Source of the DNA: Dietzia lutea
Lineage (GTDB): Bacteria > Actinomycetota > Actinomycetes > Mycobacteriales > Mycobacteriaceae
Direction: 5' to 3'
Length of the DNA: 64,000 nt
Assembly (NCBI RefSeq): GCF_003096075.1
Contig: NZ_CP015449.1
Span: forward strand, 2,659,001 to 2,723,000
The notes under the pieces were generated by a model that was not told where the DNA came from, did no database searches, and was given only the letters and a program-made list of their open reading frames with translations. Each line of letters starts with the position of its first letter. The stretch's first letter is position 1. This document shows, one piece after another, positions 53,438-61,212 of this stretch. The position numbers were made by a program, and so were the translations under genes.

Positions 53438-54158
53438 ATGCACCTCACAGATGCGAGCGCGCTGGTGACCGGAGGGGCCTCAGGACTCGGCCGCGCCACA
53501 GTGGCCCGGCTCGTCGAGGCCGGAGTCCCCACAGTCCTGGCGGACCTCCCGTCCTCGGACGGGAAGCAGGTGGCTGAGTCGTTCGGGAGGCACCGGTGTC
53601 GTGCTGGCGGCCACAGAGCGAGCCCCGCTGAGAGCGGTCATCCATTGCGCGGGCATCGGACGAACCGTCCGGGTTGTGGGCAGGGAGGGCGAACCCGGCT
53701 CGATGGAAGACTTCGAAACAGTGGTGCGCGTGAACCTCCTCGGGTCGTTCAACGTCCTGCGCATCGCCGCGGCCGAGATGGCCAAGAACCAACCCGTGGA
53801 CGGGGAGCGCGGTGTGGTCGTGATGACGGCCTCTGTAGCAGCGTGGGAGGGGCAGATCGGACAGATGCCCTACTCGGCCTCCAAGGCAGAGATCGTCGGA
53901 ATGACGATCGTCGCCGCTCGCGACCTCGCGCGACGCCAAATCCGCGTCAACACCATCGCCCCCGGAATCTTTGAAACACCAATTTTTGACCGGCACCCGG
54001 CGGCGCTGGTCGAGAGCCTTGCGGCACAGATCCCCCACCCCTCGCGGCTAGGCCGACCCGACGAGTACGCCAAGCTCGCGATGCACATCCTCGACAACTC
54101 GATGATCAACGGCGAGACCATCCGCATCGACGGCGCGATACGCATGGCCCCGAAATGA
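53438..54158 (+). pseudogene. Broken SDR (3-hydroxyacyl-CoA dehydrogenase type II-like)
   Basis: The first 50 residues from ATG 53438 (RBS AGAAAGG) are a normal SDR start: SALVTGGASGLGRATVARL and PTVLADLPSSDGKQVAESFG. After about 53587 the reading frame is lost. The rest of the fold continues in another frame from about 53592: RAPLRAVIHCAGIG, VVVMTASVAAWEGQ, MPYSASKAEIVGMT and NTIAPGIFETPIF, ending INGETIRIDGAIRMAPK. About 30 residues (strand beta-3 to helix C, including the usual AD motif) are also missing, so there is a deletion as well as a frameshift. The C-terminal part (53601-54158) has no cofactor site of its own. It would have been the beta-oxidation dehydrogenase of the island. Confidence 0.8.
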
Positions 54159-54352
54159 GCTTCCACTGCGCTGGGCGATCGCTGAAACCCCCGACCATGC
54201 GCGCTGTATCACCGCGGTGCTCCGGAGAGGAGTAGTCCGAGAAAAAGAGGGAGAACTTCATGAGGATATTGTTCTCGAGAGACGCCCGCGAAGATGCGCT
54301 GGCGGGCAGAGCGAATCGTCGGCCGCAGTCGGCAGCCGGATGAGGGGGCACG

Positions 54353-54952
54353 ATGACTGGTGGCACGATTCAGAACGAATTGTTGGCGGTCGCGCGCCGC
54401 GAGTTCGTCGAGCGGGGCTACGGCGGCGCATCAATCCGCTCGATCGCCCAGAAGACCGGTGTGAGCCTGTCGGCCATGTACTACCACTACGCCAGCAAGC
54501 AAGAACTCCTCGCGGCAATGCTCAACGCGGGTATGGACTCCTTCGAACAGCGGGTCCGCGCAGAATTCGAGGCCGAGGATCCCACCCCCACCGGTCGTCT
54601 ACTCGGGTACGTGGCCTCCCTGGTCCGATTCCGAACACTCGAACAGGAACAGTCCCGGCTGGTGCAGACGGAAACACGAAATCTCGAGCCGGAGCACCTC
54701 GACGCGTATAGAGAGCGTCAACGGCAATCCAGTGAGCCGCTGCGTCTAGCGGTGGCGGACGGCGTCGCATCCGGAGATTTCCGCACTCCATATCCCGAGG
54801 ATTCGTACAGATCCATCCTCGGTATGTGCAACGCGATCGCCCATTGGTACGACCCCGCCGGCCCTCTACCCGTCGACGAGCTCGTGCGCCGCTACCAGGA
54901 CCTGGCGTTGCAGGTGGTGTACCACCACGACATAACGGCGTCGCCGGCCTGA
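54353..54952 (+). CDS. TetR-family regulator
   Basis: A 199-aa repressor: helix-turn-helix AVARREFVERGYGGASIRSIAQKTGVSLSAMYYHYASKQELL (residues 12-54) with the typical YYHYxSKxxL end, then a ligand domain with FRTLEQEQSRLVQTETRNL. Start ATG 54353 after GAGGGGGCACG. It closes the catabolic island and probably represses it from the palindrome near 45990; the ligand may be an acyl-CoA. The preceding 194-bp gap has a good ribosome site before a 27-codon frame (54260-54343) but no recognisable product. Confidence 0.88.
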   Translation: MTGGTIQNELLAVARREFVERGYGGASIRSIAQKTGVSLSAMYYHYASKQELLAAMLNAGMDSFEQRVRAEFEAEDPTPTGRLLGYVASLVRFRTLEQEQSRLVQTETRNLEPEHLDAYRERQRQSSEPLRLAVADGVASGDFRTPYPEDSYRSILGMCNAIAHWYDPAGPLPVDELVRRYQDLALQVVYHHDITASPA

Positions 54953-54993
54953 CCCGCGCGCCGCGTCGGGCCAGGCTGGGAGGTCTCCGGCGG

Positions 54994-56067
54994 TCAGTCG
55001 CGGCGGCGGGCCTCCTCCGCCTGGGCCTCGCGGCGGACGTCGGCCGCGTCGTCAACGGTCTGCTGGTGCTTCTCGGCCGCCTTGTCGCTCGCCGTGGTGT
55101 CGCGCGGCGGGAGCTGGATGGTCTCCTCCGCATGCATCCCCGCCTGCAGCTCGCGGGCACGCTCGACCTCGGCGTCGACCTCCGCCCCGAACAGCAGCGC
55201 GTTGTTGGTGATCCACAGCCAGAGCAGGAAGATGATGACGCCGGCGAGGGAGCCGTAGGTGGCGTTGTAGCTGCTGAAGTTGGTCACGTAGAAGACGAAG
55301 CCGCCGGTCGCCACCGCCCACACGAGCAGCGCGATGACGGCGCCGATCGAGATCCAGCGGAACTTGGGTTGCTTGACGTTGGGCGCGAACCCGTAGAGCA
55401 CGGCCAGGATGACGACGACGACGAGGACGAGCACCGGCCACTTGGCGATCCCCCACACGGTCACGGCCGTCTCCCCCAGACCGATCAGATTCCCCGCCCA
55501 TTCGGCGATCGGTCCGCTCACCACCAGGATGAGCCCGGCGAGACAGACCAGGAGCAACAGGACCGCGGTCAGCAGAACCGTGACGGGCTTGAGCTTCCAG
55601 AAGGGCCGACCTTCTTCGACCTCGTAGATGCGGTTCATCGCCCGGCCGAACGCGCCGACGTAGCCCGAGGCCGACCACAGCGCACCGGCGAGACCGGTGA
55701 TGAGGGCGATGCCGGCGGCCGGGGTGTTGACGACCGACTCGATGGGCCCGCGCAGCGCGGCGAGGGTCTCCTCGGGGGCGGCGCCCTCGAGGAGTTCCAT
55801 GACCGCGTCCACCGTGGCCTGGCCCTGGCCGAACACGCCGAGGAGCGAGACCACCGCGAGCAGGGCGGGGAACAAGGACAACACCGCGAAGTACGTCAGA
55901 CTCGCGGCGAGATCGGTGCACTTGTCCCTGGAGAACTCGGACAGGGCGCGCTTGATACCGATCTTCCACGCGCTGCCCTTCAGCGAGGTGGGCGACTCGG
56001 GCTTACCGTGATCGGGGTCGGCATCCGAACTGGGTTTGTCGGTGATGTCGCGGCTCGTCGTGCTCAT
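54994..56067 (-). CDS. YihY/BrkB-family inner membrane protein (copy 2)
   Basis: A 357-aa paralogue of the 44713-45834 protein. Shared segments include TDLAASLTYFAVLSLFPALL, NTPAAGIALITG, ALWSASGYVGAFGRAMNRIY, GVWGIAKWP-type and TYGSLAGVIIFLLWLWITNN, and the C-terminal TIQLPPRDT where copy 1 has VIQVTPRDT. By eye about half of the residues are identical over the core. ATG 56067 (MSTTSRDITD) is used rather than 56121. Function unknown, as for the whole family. Confidence 0.88.
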   Translation of the reverse strand: MSTTSRDITDKPSSDADPDHGKPESPTSLKGSAWKIGIKRALSEFSRDKCTDLAASLTYFAVLSLFPALLAVVSLLGVFGQGQATVDAVMELLEGAAPEETLAALRGPIESVVNTPAAGIALITGLAGALWSASGYVGAFGRAMNRIYEVEEGRPFWKLKPVTVLLTAVLLLLVCLAGLILVVSGPIAEWAGNLIGLGETAVTVWGIAKWPVLVLVVVVILAVLYGFAPNVKQPKFRWISIGAVIALLVWAVATGGFVFYVTNFSSYNATYGSLAGVIIFLLWLWITNNALLFGAEVDAEVERARELQAGMHAEETIQLPPRDTTASDKAAEKHQQTVDDAADVRREAQAEEARRRD

Positions 56068-56277
56068 ACCTTGAACTCTGGCATCACCGGGGCCCTTCCG
56101 CATCCGTGCCGGGGCCCGCACCCTCCGGACGCGCGTGTCCGTGCGCCCGCACGCCCGGAGGGATACGGTGGCTCCCCTGTGATGTGGCGTCCGGACCCGG
56201 CTGGGCTACTCTGTTCTGTGTCACGTCACCAAAGTGGTGTACGAACGCACACGCGACAACGATCAAAGGAGAAACCG

Positions 56278-56676
56278 ATGAGCCTGTCCAACGCGATCCT
56301 CCGCGGCGTCACCGGCGCTTTCGTCCTCAACTCCGGCCTGAGCAAGCGCGGCATGCCCACCGAGGCCGCGCAGGGCCTGCAGGGTTTCGCCGCCACGGGC
56401 GTGCCCGCCGTGAACCAGATGAATCCGGACACCTTCGGCAAGTTCGTCGCCTACTCGGAGATCGGCATCGGCGCCACGCTGCTCACCCCGGTGGTGCCCC
56501 GCCGGATCGCCGGCGCGGCCCTCGGCGTCTTCTCGGCGGGCCTACTGGCGATGTACTTCCGCAACCCGGAGATGACCGAGTCCGACGGCATCCGCCCCAG
56601 CCAGGAGGGCATGTCCCTGGCCAAGGACGCGTTCATGGCCGCCATCGCCGGCGCGCTGGTCGTCGACAACTCCTGA
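56278..56676 (+). CDS. Small DoxX-like membrane protein
   Basis: A 132-aa protein: LRGVTGAFVLNSGLSKRGMP near the start, FGKFVAYSEIGIGATLLTPVVPRRIAGAALGVFSAGLLAMYF with two hydrophobic segments, and a C-terminal helix MAAIAGALVVDNS. The layout is like a DoxX/DUF4267-type small membrane protein but I cannot place it in a family. RBS AAAGGAGAAACC precedes ATG 56278. Followed by a terminator, so it is probably monocistronic. Confidence 0.75.
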   Translation: MSLSNAILRGVTGAFVLNSGLSKRGMPTEAAQGLQGFAATGVPAVNQMNPDTFGKFVAYSEIGIGATLLTPVVPRRIAGAALGVFSAGLLAMYFRNPEMTESDGIRPSQEGMSLAKDAFMAAIAGALVVDNS

Positions 56677-56726
56677 GCTCCGGCCCGGCGGGCGCGGTGA
56701 TGAGCGCCTGCCCGACCGCTGAGTAC

Positions 56727-56760
56727 ACGGCCCGGCCCCGTCTTCGCGGGACCGGGCCGT
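56727..56760 (+). terminator. Terminator hairpin
   Basis: Arms ACGGCCCGG and CCGGGCCGT with inner CCCCG / GCGGG pairing and a TCTTC loop, 50 nt after the stop at 56676. Confidence 0.7.
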
Positions 56761-56874
56761 CGCTCGTCCCACCGGACCGGGTTCTCCCCCTTATCGCCGG
56801 GCCGTGGCCGTCCCGCGACCGGGCGCCCACGCGGTCCGGATGCGAAGCCCGCGCGCGTATCCGACCATGGGGCG

Positions 56875-57999
56875 ATGACGCAGAACCCGGAGCCAGATTC
56901 CCCGGCCCGCCGGATGCGGATCGTCGTCACCGGCGCGAGCGGCAACGTGGGCACCCCGCTGTTGCGGAGGCTGCTCGCCGACGGCCACGAGGTGGTGGGC
57001 CTGTGTCGCCGCATCCCACCCGCCACCCCTCCGTATAGCGGCGCCTCCTGGCACCGCGTCGACCTGTCGTACGCGAGCGCCCACGACCTGGTGGAGATCT
57101 TCCGCGGCGCCGACGCGGTCATCCACCTCGCCTGGGGCTTCCAGCCCACCCGCGACGTGGACCACCATCACCGGCTGGGCGTCGGCGGGACCGCCGCGGT
57201 CGTGGAGGCGTGCCGGCTGGCGGGCGTGCCGCACCTGGTGCACCAGTCCTCGGTGGGCGCCTACGCCCCCGTCTCCGACGGCGGACCCGGGGTCTCGGTC
57301 GACAGGCGGGTCAGCGAGGACGCCGAACTCGGCGGAGTGCCCACCGCCGCCTACAACCGGCACAAGACGGCCGCCGAGCAGCTGCTGGACCGGCACGAGC
57401 GCAAGCATCCCGGCGCCCCGACGATCGCCCGCATGCGGCCCGCCTTCATCGTCCACGCCGAGGCCGCCTCGGGTCTGCTCCGCTACTTCACCCCGGCGCT
57501 CACGCCCGCGCGACTGCTCCGGGCGCTGCCGATCCTGCCGGTGGACCGCCGACTCACCGTGCCGCTCGTCCACGGCGACGACATGGCCTCGGCCCTGGCG
57601 GCCGCCGCGACGTCCGGCGCGGAGGGCGCGTTCAACATCGCCGCCGAACCGCCCATCACCCTCGACATGCTCGCCCGCGAACTCGGCGCGCGGCCGGTGC
57701 ACCTGCCCTACCGCGTGCTGCGGCAGCTCGTCCACATCAGCTGGCTGCTGCGCCTCCAGCCGATCAGCATCGGCTGGGTCGATCTGGCGTTCGGCGCCCC
57801 GCTCATGCACACCACCCGCGCCCGCGCGGAGCTCGGCTGGCGCCCCACGGTCGCTGCGGACGAGGCGCTACGCGAGGTGATCGACGCGATCGTCGCGGGC
57901 CGGGCCGGGACGTCACCACCACTGCGCCGACGGACCCTGCTCGACGCGCTGGCGGGTCTGTGCCGGGGCGGCGCGGTCGACGTCCGGCGACTGCCGTAG
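56875..57999 (+). CDS. NAD-dependent epimerase/dehydratase-like protein
   Basis: A 374-aa extended SDR: RIVVTGASGNVGTPLLRRLLA (NAD site), ADAVIHLAWGFQPT, HQSSVGAYAP and AAYNRHKTAAEQLL, where Tyr-x3-Lys is the catalytic pair. The C-terminal region (GAPLMHTTRARAELGWRPT) is the sugar-epimerase-type end. It may act on a nucleotide sugar or a steroid/flavonoid-like substrate; no neighbour tells which. The basic, Arg-rich C-terminus is unusual. Confidence 0.82.
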   Translation: MTQNPEPDSPARRMRIVVTGASGNVGTPLLRRLLADGHEVVGLCRRIPPATPPYSGASWHRVDLSYASAHDLVEIFRGADAVIHLAWGFQPTRDVDHHHRLGVGGTAAVVEACRLAGVPHLVHQSSVGAYAPVSDGGPGVSVDRRVSEDAELGGVPTAAYNRHKTAAEQLLDRHERKHPGAPTIARMRPAFIVHAEAASGLLRYFTPALTPARLLRALPILPVDRRLTVPLVHGDDMASALAAAATSGAEGAFNIAAEPPITLDMLARELGARPVHLPYRVLRQLVHISWLLRLQPISIGWVDLAFGAPLMHTTRARAELGWRPTVAADEALREVIDAIVAGRAGTSPPLRRRTLLDALAGLCRGGAVDVRRLP

Positions 58000-58063
58000 C
58001 CGCTGCGGGTCAGACCGAGGCGGCCGGCCAGATCGTGACCGCGCGCCAGACCGCGTCCGCGGG

Positions 58064-58885
58064 TCAGGCCCGGTCGGCGTCGGCGATCGCGCCGAGGATC
58101 GCGTCGGCGAGGTCGGCGCGGCACACGACGAGGTCCGGTAGGTAGGTCTCCGCCACGTTGTACTCGAGCGGCGAGCCGTCGATCCGCACCGCCACGAACC
58201 CGCGGGCCAGTGCGACCCCGGCGGGCGCCGCGGAGTCCCACTGGTACTGCCCGCCCGCGTGGATGTAGGCGTCGGCCTCGCCGCGAACGACGGCAGCCGC
58301 CTTGGCACCGGCCGAGCCCAGCGGCACCAGGTCCCCGTCCACCGCGCCGGCCACGGCACGGGCGAACGCGGGCGGGCGGGAGGCCGAGAGGACGATCCGC
58401 GGCCGGGAGCCCACGCGGGGCGGGAGGAGGCCTCCCCCGTCGACCCCGCCGTTGCCCACGGGTGCGGCGTAGATCTCGTCGTCGTCGACCCCACACACCA
58501 CTCCGAGCGCCGGTAGTCCAACCGCGGCGGCGGTGAGCCGTGACGACGCCGGGTTCCCGTCGCGCTCCCACAGCGCCACGTGCACAGCCCAGTCGGGGCG
58601 GTCGCCGAGCCCGTACTCGCGGGTTCCGTCGACGGGGTCGATGATCCACACGCGGTCGGCGTCCACGCGGGAGAGATCGTCCTTGGACTCCTCGGACAGG
58701 ACGGCGTCGCCGGGACGCGCGTCGGCGAGCCGCTCGAGCAACAGCTCGTTGGCTCGACGGTCGCCGATGTCGCCGAGCGTGCGCCCCGTGGGTCCGGAGG
58801 ACCGGAGCTCCACCAGCAGACGGCCGGCGTCCGTGGCGAGGTCGACGGCGAGCTGCTGGTCCGGGGTGCGCGTGGCGGAGGTCAT
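58064..58885 (-). CDS. cysQ: 3'(2'),5'-Bisphosphate nucleotidase
   Basis: A 273-aa inositol-monophosphatase superfamily enzyme: SEESKDDLSR (metal Glu), WIIDPVDGTREYG (DPxDGT metal site) and QYQWDSAAPAGVALA (third metal Asp). CysQ removes PAP left by sulfate assimilation. Location 3.3-6 kb from cysNC supports that over inositol phosphate hydrolysis. ATG 58885 is used; the frame to 59092 has no further homology. Confidence 0.87.
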   Translation of the reverse strand: MTSATRTPDQQLAVDLATDAGRLLVELRSSGPTGRTLGDIGDRRANELLLERLADARPGDAVLSEESKDDLSRVDADRVWIIDPVDGTREYGLGDRPDWAVHVALWERDGNPASSRLTAAAVGLPALGVVCGVDDDEIYAAPVGNGGVDGGGLLPPRVGSRPRIVLSASRPPAFARAVAGAVDGDLVPLGSAGAKAAAVVRGEADAYIHAGGQYQWDSAAPAGVALARGFVAVRIDGSPLEYNVAETYLPDLVVCRADLADAILGAIADADRA

Positions 58886-58904
58886 GGCCTCCAGCCTAGG
58901 AGGC

Positions 58905-59120
58905 TCACCGCCAGCGCGACCGGAGTCCCCTGCGCCGACCGTGTCCGTACTCGCGCACCACGCGGGCGGGCTGGTCCGGGCACCGGTGCGCATCCGCCGC
59001 CACCCGGGCCGCCCCCCGTGACGGCAGCGTGCCACTTCGAGCACCGCAGCGCTGGCATCCCCACACGGCTCCGTCCGCGGTCTCCTCGACAAAGCACACG
59101 CGCTCTCCGACCTCGTTCAT
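58905..59120 (-). CDS. Small protein with CxxC motif
   Basis: A 71-aa frame from ATG 59120, with GAGGAGACCC just upstream. It contains CFVEETADGAVWGCQRCGARSGT and later AHRCPDQP, suggesting zinc binding by Cys11/23/26 and His/Cys further on. The C-terminus is Arg-rich. It ends 19 bp before cysQ starts, so co-transcription is likely. Not recognised; supported mainly by its ribosome site and placement. Confidence 0.55.
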   Translation of the reverse strand: MNEVGERVCFVEETADGAVWGCQRCGARSGTLPSRGAARVAADAHRCPDQPARVVREYGHGRRRGLRSRWR

Positions 59121-59275
59121 GGGTCTCCTCGAGCATGGCGCCGGCCCCCTAGCCAGCGCGGTCCGCCTATATTGTCACAAATCTCTTATCGGCGGAAGTG
59201 GTGTCGTGCGTGTGCATCGCACCGACCGATCCCGGCCCGTGGGGCGTCGGCAGCGTCGGGCGAACAGACAGATCG

Positions 59276-59304
59276 GTCTAGACAAAGCCGCCTTCTCATG
59301 TCTA
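59276..59304 (+). promoter_or_regulatory. GTCTA/TAGAC boxes upstream of the TauE-like gene
   Basis: GTCTAGAC (59276-59283, perfect palindrome) and a second GTCTA (59300-59304), followed by ACTGTCTCACT, 40-65 nt upstream of the permease start. In corynebacteria the sulfur regulator McbR binds TAGAC-N6-GTCTA; here the spacing differs, so the identity of the regulator is uncertain. Confidence 0.35.
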
Positions 59305-59341
59305 CTGTCTCACTCGACTTAATCAATTCACTACCCCAGAG

Positions 59342-60283
59342 GTGCCCGTGAAGACTCTCATCGTTCTCGGCGTCGTCGGCGCCATCGCCCAACTCATCGA
59401 CGGCTCCCTGGGCATGGCCTACGGGGTGACCTCCACGACGCTCCTTGTCGCGGCCGGCATCGCGCCCGCGGCCGCGTCGGCATCCGTGCACTTCGCCGAG
59501 ATCGGGACCACCCTCGCGTCGGGCTTCTCCCATCACAAGCTCGGCAACGTGGACTGGCGGATCGTGCGCATCCTCGCCGTCCCGGGCGCGATCGGCGCGT
59601 TCGCCGGCGCCACCCTCCTCAGCAGCCTCCCGGCCGACGTGGCCAAACCGGTCGTGGGCGCCATCCTGCTCGCGCTCGGCCTCTACGTCCTCTACCGATT
59701 CCTCGCCCTCGGCGGCCGACGCCCCGAGTTCAAGGGGCGCGTCCGGACGGCCTTCCTCGTGCCGCTCGGCCTCGTCGGCGGGACGCTCGACTCGCTCGGG
59801 GGCGGCGGGTGGGGCCCGGTCGGCACGACCTCGCTGCTGTCGTCGGGCCGGGTCGAACCCCGCAAGGTCGTGGGCTCGATCGACACCTCCGAGTTCGTGG
59901 TGGCCGTGGGCGGCTCGCTCGGCTTCCTCCTCGGCCTGGGCGCCGCCGGGATCGACTGGGGTTACGCGCTGGCGCTGCTCATCGGCGGCGTGATCGTGGC
60001 GCCGTTCGCCGCGTGGCTGGTCAAGCACCTGCCCGCGCGCGTGCTCGGCACCGCGGCCGGCGGCCTGATCGTGGTGACCAACGCGCGCACCCTGCTGCTC
60101 TGGGCCGAGGTGCCGGCCGCGGCCACCAACCCGGTCCTCATCGCCCTGGTCGCCGTCTGGTTCGGCCTGATCGCGTGGGCCGTGCTCGCCGAGAGGAGAA
60201 ACCGGGGCGACGACGACGAGTTCAGCACCTCCGACCGGCCCGCCCCGTCCGCGAGCGCCGGACCGGCTCCCGTCCACGCCTGA
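59342..60283 (+). CDS. TauE/SafE-family sulfur-compound permease (1)
   Basis: A 313-aa membrane protein with about eight helices. TauE/SafE features: QLIDGSLGMAYGVTSTTLL at the start, ASVHFAEIGTTLASGFSHHKLGNVDW, and the second-half repeat GGTLDSLGGGGWGPVGTTSLL with SIDTSEFVVAVGGSLGF. Members export or import sulfite, sulfonates or thiosulfate. Start GTG 59342 or 59348 after CCAGAG. It is followed by the Rrf2 gene (139 bp), which may regulate it. The C-terminus is hydrophilic. Confidence 0.88.
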   Translation: MPVKTLIVLGVVGAIAQLIDGSLGMAYGVTSTTLLVAAGIAPAAASASVHFAEIGTTLASGFSHHKLGNVDWRIVRILAVPGAIGAFAGATLLSSLPADVAKPVVGAILLALGLYVLYRFLALGGRRPEFKGRVRTAFLVPLGLVGGTLDSLGGGGWGPVGTTSLLSSGRVEPRKVVGSIDTSEFVVAVGGSLGFLLGLGAAGIDWGYALALLIGGVIVAPFAAWLVKHLPARVLGTAAGGLIVVTNARTLLLWAEVPAAATNPVLIALVAVWFGLIAWAVLAERRNRGDDDEFSTSDRPAPSASAGPAPVHA

Positions 60284-60422
60284 GATGTGAGCGGGTGCAA
60301 CGCCTGCCTCCCTGGCGCTGCCACTTGGTCGCTCGTTCATCTGGACGGACGGCGAAGTGGTGCAGGCCGGTCCCGGCCACTCCCCCACTCGGTGTGCCGG
60401 GCGCTCTGGGAGACTGTGTCCC

Positions 60423-60905
60423 ATGAGGGTCACCGCCAAGTCCGACTACGCGTTGCGCGCGCTCGTCGAACTCGCGGCGGCCCGGAGCGACGACCGCGCC
60501 CGGGACCCCAGGGACAGCCCGGTCAGCGCGGAGGAACTGGGCCGGCTGCAGGGCATCCCGCACGGCTTCCTCCAGGCGATCCTCTCGGACCTGCGGCGCG
60601 CGGGCCTGGTCGCCAGCCGGCGGGGGAAGACCGGTGGGTGGTTCCTCGGCCGGGACGCCGGCGAGATCACGGTCGCCGACGTCATGCGGGCGGTCGACGG
60701 GCCGCTGGTCAGCGTCTACGACGTCCGGCCCGAGGCGGTGGTCTACAACGAGCGCGCGGCAGTGCTGCAGCATGTGTGGATCGCGTCGCGGGCGGCGCTA
60801 CGCCGGGTGATGGACGCGGTGACGATCGCCGACCTGGCCGCCGGGCACCTGCCGGGAGAGGTCCACGAGCTCACCCTCGACACCGACGCCTGGGAAGCCC
60901 GCTAG
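60423..60905 (+). CDS. Rrf2-family regulator without cluster cysteines
   Basis: A 160-aa winged-helix regulator: MRVTAKSDYALRALVELAAA at the start, HGFLQAILSDLRRAGLVASRRGKTGGWFLGRDAGEITVADVMRAVDGP. The three cysteines that hold Fe-S in IscR/NsrR are absent (VYDVRPEAVVYNERAAVLQHVW instead), as in CymR, the cysteine-metabolism regulator. Mycobacterial cysDN also has an adjacent Rrf2 gene (Rv1287, as I recall). Control of the sulfur genes around it is inferred. ATG 60423 gives the family N-terminus. Confidence 0.87.
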   Translation: MRVTAKSDYALRALVELAAARSDDRARDPRDSPVSAEELGRLQGIPHGFLQAILSDLRRAGLVASRRGKTGGWFLGRDAGEITVADVMRAVDGPLVSVYDVRPEAVVYNERAAVLQHVWIASRAALRRVMDAVTIADLAAGHLPGEVHELTLDTDAWEAR

Positions 60906-60953
60906 ACACCGCCCGACTCGCGGCTCACAGCACAGCCGGCACCGGCCCGAGGC

Positions 60954-61143
60954 GCAGCCGCTCCTCGCCATGGCGTCTCGCCCACCCCGCAGTACGCGCC
61001 CGCCGCGCAGCCGTCGTGCCGCAGCCGCTCCCCAAGATGGCGTCTCGCGCCAGCCCCTGCCCGCCCACAACACAGCCGCTCCTCACGATGGCGTCTCGCC
61101 CACCCCGCGGTGCGCGCGAGACGCCATCTTGGCGTGCGGCTGC
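60954..61143 (+). repeat. Palindromic intergenic repeat array, locus E
   Basis: Half-sites ATGGCGTCTCGC at 60970, 61037 and 61088, each preceded by CAGCCGCTCC (60955, 61022, 61073). The last pairs perfectly with GCGAGACGCCAT (61116-61127) across 16 nt; the right outer arm is degenerate (GCGTGCGGCTG). It lies between the convergent Rrf2 and TauE (2) genes and fills most of the 307-bp gap. Confidence 0.9.
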
Positions 61144-61212
61144 GTGTAGCGGGTGCGGCTGAGCCCAGCGAGCGGCAGCGTGGGCGGGGCGGCTGGCCCG
61201 GTGTCGCCCGAC

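Noticed and set aside
54260-54343. A 27-residue leader peptide before the TetR gene
   Set aside because: It has a ribosome site (GGGAGAA) but no conserved features, attenuator structure or recognisable product.
59276-59304. A canonical McbR operator (TAGAC-N6-GTCTA)
   Set aside because: The half-sites are present but separated by 16 nt, so it is listed only as a low-confidence regulatory site.
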